Below are positions 57,563 to 64,000 of a stretch of DNA of 64,000 nt, one piece after another. A program made the position numbers and the translations under genes. Origin of the DNA: Ulva prolifera (lineage: Eukaryota > Chlorophyta > Ulvophyceae > Ulvales > Ulvaceae); the NCBI GenBank assembly GCA_023078555.1, contig CM041197.1, forward strand, positions 9,394,842 to 9,458,841, read 5' to 3'. Within the stretch, counting starts at the first letter, position 1; every line of letters starts with the position of its first letter. Below the pieces are notes generated by a model. That model ran no database searches, was not told the origin of the DNA, and was given only the letters and a program-made list of their open reading frames with translations.

Positions 57563-60004
57563 TCAGGGCTCCACAGCCAGGCCGTGCGCCGCGTCGGCGG
57601 GCGGAGCGGGGCTGCCATGGAGGCTGTCATCGCGGTGCTGCCCGCGGCCCTCCCCCGCGGCGAGGATGGCGTGGCGGAACAGCGGCGGCCCGACGCAGAG
57701 GTTGACGATGATGACGGCCGCCATCAGCGTCTGGAAGTGCGGGCCCCAGTCCGGAAAGCGCACCGCAACCATGCGCGCCAGCCCCAGCGCCACCCCCGCC
57801 TGCACACACGCCCGCATCGCATGACACGCATGCATCATGGTCCACGGCACAGCGTCTACCTGCTGCCGGGTGAAGCCATGCATATGCATGTGCGGCGAAT
57901 CTGCTCACCCGCTCGGTGCCACACAACAGCCTCTGCGCGTACGGTTTGAACAATGCTCACTCATTTCCCGGCAAAGGCAGGGATCAGGATTGCGGCTACG
58001 GTGGCGGAGCTGTGAAGACTGTGCGTTACTGGACCAAAGCCACCTGTACGAATGCGGCCGCGCCGTCACCGGCATGGAAACACACAGTCAGTCACCTGCA
58101 GCACGCCAGCACATGCTGGGAGATCACGGCAGAAGCGACCGGGGAGGGGGGAGGTGCACACACCTGTGTGACCATCGACTGCCAGAAGATGCGGCGCTGC
58201 TGCGGCGCGGCCCCGGACGCCCAGCAGCCAGCATACGACCCCGCCGCAATTGCCACGAGCCGCGCCGCCGCGATGCCGAGTGCGACCTGCAGCGTGGCCG
58301 CGAGCGCGCCGAGACGCAGCGACGCGCCGGCGAGCGAGAAGAACGCGAGGTTGACGCGCGGCATCGCGGCGCCGAGGACCGCGTGGAAGTCCTCCTTTCT
58401 CCCCTCCCGCCTGCAGCACAGGGCAGATCAAACTGTTTCACACGGGGCGAGAGAACTGGTGAGGGAACTTGTTCGGCAGAGGAGAACCCCTGATGCAGGG
58501 TCCAGAAGATCAGGATCTGGAAGCATCCGCCGTGCCCTGCGTGTGCGGTGGAGACCGATGTATGGCGGGGGGGGATGCGCGCAGTGGAGCTCCTCTCAGG
58601 GGCAAGCCCGCCACACGGCAGTTCACTGCGGCTGCAGTGAGTCGCATGCTGCCCTGTCGCATGCCTGTGCGACTGCAAGCCGCGGGCTGTGTGGCGGCGC
58701 ATGGCCGCGTGGCCGCAGGCGACCCGGCGTGGTCGTGCGGGCGGCTCGCCTGTTCGTCCCTAGGGGTGCAGGAGCCGGTGCACGTCTGAGGCGTGGCGGC
58801 GGAGGCGGGGGAGCGATCCTGTCAGGTCCCATGGGCATGCATGCGTCTGGTGGGAGGCTGTCCCCGGTGTCGTAGAGCACAGCAGAGCAGTGAGTACGAG
58901 GCCTGAGGGAGGGTGGCAGAGGGCGAGATGCAGAGGGAATTACAGATTAAAAGAGCTCGAACCATTGTATGGCCAAGCACCAACGATGTCTATTAGGCGC
59001 TGCAACCAAATGCATGGTACGGCGCAGTGAGGCAGAGTTCTGCAGAGGGGGCGCACAGGGTGTTGGCGGCGAGGAGGCCGGCGACGGCGCACGCGAGCAG
59101 CGGCTCCGCCTCCAGGAACGACGCCGCCTGGAAGGTGGCCGACGCGAGCGCGACGACAGCGATGGTGCGGCCGGTGAAGGCGAGGTGGCGCGGACCCGGC
59201 AGAGCCGTGCGGAAGAGGCTGGTGAACAGGGCTGCGGCCGCCGCGCCGATCGCGATCGCTGCGAGCACGCTCACGAGCGGCTGCGCGAGGGCTGCGGCGG
59301 AGAGCTGCGTGGCGCCCGGGGCGAAGAGCGCGCGGGCGACCTCGATGTTTACTGCAAAGGCGACGATGGTGAGGACGTCTTTGACGATGACGACAGTCAG
59401 CGAGAGCGTGCTGAAGGTGCCGCGGCCGCCTGATTCCTGGAGGACTGCGATGGCGGACGCTGGGGAGCGGGCGACCATGAGCGTCGCACACAGGCTGCAC
59501 ACCATCTGGCGGTGGTGTGGAGCCATGTCGGTGAGCATGGGGATGTAAGGTGTGAGCGGCAGCATTGCTGCGTACACTCCTAGCCACGATGCGACAGAGA
59601 TCGCCAGCGTGACCATGAATACCTACAGCACGGAAAGGTGGGTGTGAATAATGTTGCAGAAGTGACGTCAGCGGTTTGGCTGCGGGAGTGTGGTGTATAT
59701 GCGCTTGGGAGCGCACCTGTTTTCGAATTTTGTCCATGTTTTCCCATTGCAGCTCTGCGCCCGCTGCCAGAGCGATGACGCTGAGGCAGATTTGATCAAT
59801 GAACCATAGATTGCGAACTGCTGAAATACTGAGAAGGCCTAGGACATGCGGGCCCGCGACGACACCTGCCACGAGGAAGCCGGTGATGCTTGGCAAACGG
59901 AGCGTCGTCGCCACACCTCCAAACACTCCACATGCTGGAGCCAGGAATGCTGCACAGAGCGCGGCAGAGGAGAGCGTTTCCATGCGGTTTTCCAGTCTGG
60001 CCAC
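57563..60004 (-). CDS. CPA2-family cation/proton antiporter (Kef-like)
   Basis: Four exons (60004-59717, 59622-59021, 58410-58164, 57799-57563) join in phase to give 457 residues. The protein begins at 60004 and is membrane-spanning along nearly its whole length, as expected of the CPA2 transport domain that exchanges K+ or Na+ for H+. Recognisable family segments are LRLPSITGFLVAGVVAGPH, SVIALAAGAELQW, SLCATLMVARSPASAIAVL, SLTVVIVKDVLTIVAFA, EAEPLLACAVAGLLAAN, VNLAFFSLAGASL and IIVNLCVGPPLFRHAI. No RCK/TrkA nucleotide-binding domain follows; the short hydrophilic tail ends LAVEP. The second exon alone contains the ion-binding region. The start follows no obvious targeting peptide, so the membrane is unknown. 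Confidence 0.85.
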
Positions 60005-60604
60005 TGCGAGTCACCTGCGCTTGCAGACTCGCCCGGACCCCGGATCCCCAAAACTACCAGCACATGGAGGCCGTAGCGATTCTAAGCTCTGTAAATATTT
60101 GCCACCTTGTGCTGGGCGCAAAATAGTTCGTTCGACTGAATACTACTTCACGCATTGGCACATGGCTGCAGGGCATCAACAACTCAGACCACCGCTACAC
60201 GAGCCCGGTGTGCAATGTGTGATGTGTTCAGGCCAAAATTTGTTTTCTCTGCGGCGTACGCCCAAGGCACAGCCTCACGCTTGCGGTCGATGCCCCCGTC
60301 ATCACTGCCTTGGGCACTTATGCCACCTGGATCGGTGGCATGTTTGACCATCTTCCATGATCGCCATGCAGGTCCACTTGTACATTTTGCGGTGCAGCAG
60401 CAGTCTCAAATCGATCGATAGTGTGCATAGTGATCGTGGACTCAGCTGGGCTTGGCCTAGACAGATATATTTCCCGCCAAGCCACACAAGTTCACCACTG
60501 CCCTCACGACGTGTCTAAATGGGTCGGCTCTTTGGTATAATTCCTATAGGAGGCGTTACAGGGAGCCGGATGTTTCGCAAAGTGGCGTTGAAGGCCTTCA
60601 AGCA
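60005..60604. other. Divergent intergenic region
   Basis: Between the antiporter (minus) and the EF-hand gene (plus). No coding region or repeat of note. Confidence 0.4.
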
Positions 60605-62341
60605 ATGCGACAAGGTGACATCCGACACCGGAAACGCATATGCCATGCCCGATTCTGCTTCATGCCCGATTGTGCTGCATCTCCCACTCCTGCAGTCTAC
60701 GGAATATTTGCAGTCAAAGCGCCTTGCAAGTGTAGCAGTAATGTATCTGACGAGTGCTCCATGCATATCCATCGCGGACAGTCTGGTCGAAAGTCGAGGT
60801 GGCCCCACTGCTTAATCTACAGGCCCAGCACATTCCTAGCTGCATTGCACATATGTATTGCCTTGACTGTATCGATTGTATTGTGGTCTGCTGCATGGCG
60901 GTTCGGACACTTGAGCGTGCCCGACAAATCACTAGCGGCGCATATGGCGCGATCAAGAACGGCCACTACGGCTGCATCAGAACTGTATGATAAATTTGAA
61001 GAGTCTGAACCACCGATGATGATTTGGCGGTTTTGGTGACTGCTAATGCAATGTCAGCCAGTGCCATCCGTACTTACCACCAGTTGATAGTGCCATCGGC
61101 TTGCAGGATGGCGATGGGAAGCTCGACGAGAAAGAGCTGCACATCTGCTTGTTGCTTCTTTACGACAAGCTCAACGACAAGCTTCCCTGCCACGTTCGGG
61201 TACCCACTTCCAGTGAGGTGCACACTATCTTCTTGTCGCATGCAGCAGCTCAGAGCGAAGGCAGCGACAGCACAAGTCTGAGTGAAGAAGAATTCGTCAA
61301 GCTGGCAGGAGACCTTCTGGCGTCTGACAGGCCCTGGTGGAACTCGGTCCTCGCCAAGGTTGTCTTCTCTGTTGGGCTGCAGCTCGCCATCTTCCCTCTC
61401 GCAGGTGTGCTCGAGCTTTGGTGAAAACACCGCTGTCGCGGATTTTCTGCTTGGCTGCTTGTCTATCACCTGTAACTCGGGTACTTATGTACATAAATGC
61501 CCACACCAGGGCGCTTGTGTGCATCGTAGCTGCCTGGTGGACCAATTCATTGCCGCCAAGCCAACATCAGCAAGCAATTCAGTGAACCACCACATTGAAG
61601 ATACTGCCACTGAGGCTTCGCCATGCGTGTCCTTCACGCCTGCAGCTGGCTCTGCCATTCTGCCGCTGATCTACTATCGGCCTTGCACATGAGAGCTACC
61701 ACTCATCTCGAGCACACCGCGTTTATGCGGCAGGCGCATGGTCAATGCACCAACCTCTCAACAGCACCTCCACAGCTGGCGTGGCCGCAGGAAAGCTGGC
61801 GCGTGATGCATGATGCGGGTGGGTGGCTGGCGGCAGGGCAGGCCCCACCGCCCGGAGGCCGAACCATCTCCGCCTCCTGAGGTGGCCATGGGGTGCTGGG
61901 AGCGGGCATGGTGGCCACGAGGCGATGCTAGCCCAGGCCATCCTGAGCTGTCGGCATCATTTTTGGGTGTGGCCGGTGGGTCGCTGAACACGAAGTGATC
62001 AATTGGACTGGACACCGCAACAGCAGCAGCACACTCAATCAACAATGCATCACACACCAGACCTTAGCCCACAACATCCTACATCTACGAGGGATGATGT
62101 TAATGTGTGCCTAACACCACCAAGGCTGGCAGACCCACCCGATACGGCAGGGCAGGGCCATCGCTTACAACAGGAGTCATTTTTGGGCATCTTTCATGTG
62201 TGCTGTGCAGGCCATGGCCTGAACTATGCGAGCCGGGAGCTGGGAGTGCCGTTCATCAGGCGCATGTCGCCGGCGCTGTGGGCGTACGGTGCGGAGAAGG
62301 CGTACAAGGTGCTGCGTGTCGCCGCGCCCGAGCTGCCGTAG
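60605..62341 (+). CDS. EF-hand membrane protein
   Basis: The two 3' exons, 61107-61404 and 62211-62341, join in phase (LAIFPLAG then HGLNYASRELG). The upstream exon lies within 60605-61039 and its start and donor are uncertain. It encodes a hydrophobic segment (FLAALHICIALTVSIVLWSA) and a helix ELYDKFEESE that fits the entering helix of an EF hand. The next exon begins DGDGKLDEKEL, an EF-hand calcium loop interrupted by the intron, and continues to a second, degenerate loop (SEGSDSTSLSEEEF). A second membrane segment (VLAKVVFSVGLQLAIFPLAG) follows, then a soluble tail ending VLRVAAPELP. Calcium sensing at a membrane is likely. Similar plant EF-hand proteins of unclear role exist (family memory). 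Confidence 0.65.
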
Positions 62342-63312
62342 GAGCTCCAGACCAATTGAATCAGCCTGCCGATGGCCCGATGGCCCGCTGCCGCGGTGCT
62401 GTGCGTGCTGTGCGTGCTGTGCGTGCCGGGCGCGGACGCTGTCAGGCGCTTCCCCCCGCGCTGGTGGCCGTGTGGGCCCACCCTGGCCAATTGAAGCGTT
62501 TCGCCGCGATTTGTCATGAGAGGCTCCCAGTGAGCGACTGTAAATCCTCTGCATGTAACACCAGTGGGCTGTGGTGAGTTTCTGGTGTATGTCTACTATT
62601 TTGGTGCACACAGGGCCAGCCACTGGTGACGCTGGGGGTGGGGCTGCCTAGCATCCATTGTAAGCGCAGCCGCTGACTGTGGAGTGTTGAGATAAGATGT
62701 GTTGGTAAAGCCACCTAGCATGCATCATGCACGCAGGCTCATGTCCCTTGTTGGTAGAACGTGCGTGTGCTCCGTACCTGCCTTCTACGGGCTGCCCTGC
62801 ACACACCACCGCACACCTTGATCAGCAAGCCGCAGTAGACTCGTGCAGTGCCCCTGGACGAGCACCCGCTGGCTTGGCCTCTTTGGGCATGCTATGACAG
62901 CCTCGGTGGTTCCACACAGAACCTCTGCAGCTGCGTCTCTGTGACACAGCACCTGTGGCCAGGAAGCCTGGAAGTGCAGCTGGAGTCGGACTGCGGCAGT
63001 CTGTTTGTCCAGAAGCTGTGCCCAACTACAGGAGCAACAAGGAGCTGCCTGTAGCTCACATGGACACTGACATTGATACATGTGTTGCTTTTGACGCCGT
63101 TTGTGTTCCAAAGCAAGCGGGCTCTCGTGAGACTGTTCTAGAGATCATGCATACACACATATCTCAAAGCGCCACAATGCAGAGTAGCAGAGCGGGTGAG
63201 AGGAGAGTCGCGACTTATACACAGTGAAGACCGGCCTCGCTGACCCAACCGTGCCATATGGAGAAAACATCATGAGAAATTACCACTCAAGCCGCCTTCT
63301 CGGCAATGCTTA
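62342..63312. other. Convergent spacer, no gene seen
   Basis: Contains a small gtgctgtgc tandem at about 62396-62430. Short ORFs on both strands are not supported. Confidence 0.4.
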
Positions 63313-63954
63313 CTAATGGCAGCGCTCGTGATCATAGAGCCGCTCAGGTTTGTCTCGGATCGATACTTCTACACCAAGACGACGTACAACGCGGGCACCA
63401 GCAGGAAAGGCTTCTGTTGTTTCTAGGTCCTTAATAAGGACGTTTCGCTTCTGAAGCGAATAGGACTCTTCGTCGTCGTGAACTGTTATCAAGATGTCAT
63501 CAGGCATGTGCACCGATTTCATGAATGATCAGTGACAACGGATGCACAGAACACATGCAAGTCAGCACATTTGGGAACGCAACACTCTGCAAGGACCTGA
63601 TGGCTGCCAAGTAGTGCCGTTACGGCGCTGCGTGAAGTGGCTCCTGCGCCAAAAGGGACGTCATTCAAACCATCCGACTGCAGGGGACGTGGCTGAATGC
63701 TGGTCATCAAGCTTGTGGCAGGCGCGTGGGAGCTGTGTGATGGTGTATGCGTGACTGCATGCGTCTGGATCATCCGGATGGAGCCGAGACACGGCAAGTG
63801 CATGAAGAAACGGCGCAGCGGTATCAACAAGTATCTGCCCAACAATACACATTCTGGCTTTGTCAACCTTTACGGCACCTTCAAACGTTGACTCTAGCCG
63901 TTGCGTAGCCGCCTGGAAACGCATGATTGCTACCGACGGAAGGAGCGTGTCAGC
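63313..63954 (-). CDS. Partial unknown gene at the right edge
   Basis: Two exons are clear by splice sites and frame: 63954-63793 (tttgcag acceptor; ADTLLPSVAIMRFQAA to PFLHALA) and 63677-63597 (SDGLNDVPFGAGATSRSAV to LLGSHQ), both phase 0. A likely last exon (about 63522-63313) reads DILITVHDDEESYSLQKRN to RLYDHERCH and a TAG stop; its acceptor is not settled. The 5' part lies beyond the window. I do not recognise the protein; the sequence looks like a soluble folded domain. Confidence 0.5.
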
Positions 63955-64000
63955 CTGCAAATCAATCATGAGAGGATGATGTAGACGGTGACAGCATGCG

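Noticed and set aside
1-64000. tRNA, rRNA and riboswitch genes
   Set aside because: Looked for cloverleaf-like and conserved rRNA stretches by eye and saw none; a covariance-model scan would be needed to exclude them.

Overview
This window is nuclear DNA of a unicellular eukaryote, most likely an alga. The genes have many short exons joined by GT-AG introns, coding exons are much more GC-rich than the DNA between them, and several N-termini look like transit peptides or signal anchors. An LpxC homologue, a lipid A-type enzyme kept by plants and algae but not by animals or fungi, fits a photosynthetic lineage. I cannot name the species. No prokaryotic operons, rRNA, tRNA or CRISPR array were seen. 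Splice sites were inferred by hand from GT/AG signals, reading-frame phase and family similarity.

The left half (about 1-37 kb) is a patchwork of duplications. An ancestral order of SENP8-like protease, secreted Cys-repeat protein and convergent UDP-glucose 4-epimerase (UGE) can be traced in three copies. Copy A (1-12 kb, plus) keeps the protease tail and the secreted gene, but only a broken last exon of UGE. Copy B (35-27 kb, inverted) keeps a shrunken secreted gene, a broken protease tail and another orphan UGE exon. Copy C (35.4-40.7 kb) keeps an intact six-exon UGE but has lost the secreted gene.

Between A and B lies a 13-kb CACTA/EnSpm-like (tnp2) DNA transposon with two genes on the minus strand. 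One is a zinc-finger transposase (26.8-21.9 kb). The other (20.1-15.5 kb) is an unknown protein whose 3' end is a tandem array of identical exon-plus-intron units of 244 bp. Near-identical 1.2-kb direct repeats flank the transposon and derive from the UGE intron.

The right half (43-64 kb) is a normal gene-dense stretch: a multi-span membrane protein with a plastid-like leader (plus), an endonuclease/exonuclease/phosphatase-family protein (minus), LpxC (plus), a CPA2 cation/proton antiporter (minus), an EF-hand membrane protein (plus), and a partial unknown gene at the right edge (minus). Remnants of a LINE-like retroelement family, some with target-site duplications, are scattered through introns and intergenic DNA.

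The most notable observations are the tandem exon array, the LpxC homologue that appears to lack one zinc ligand, and the 11-residue Cys repeat array that differs sharply between the two secreted paralogues.
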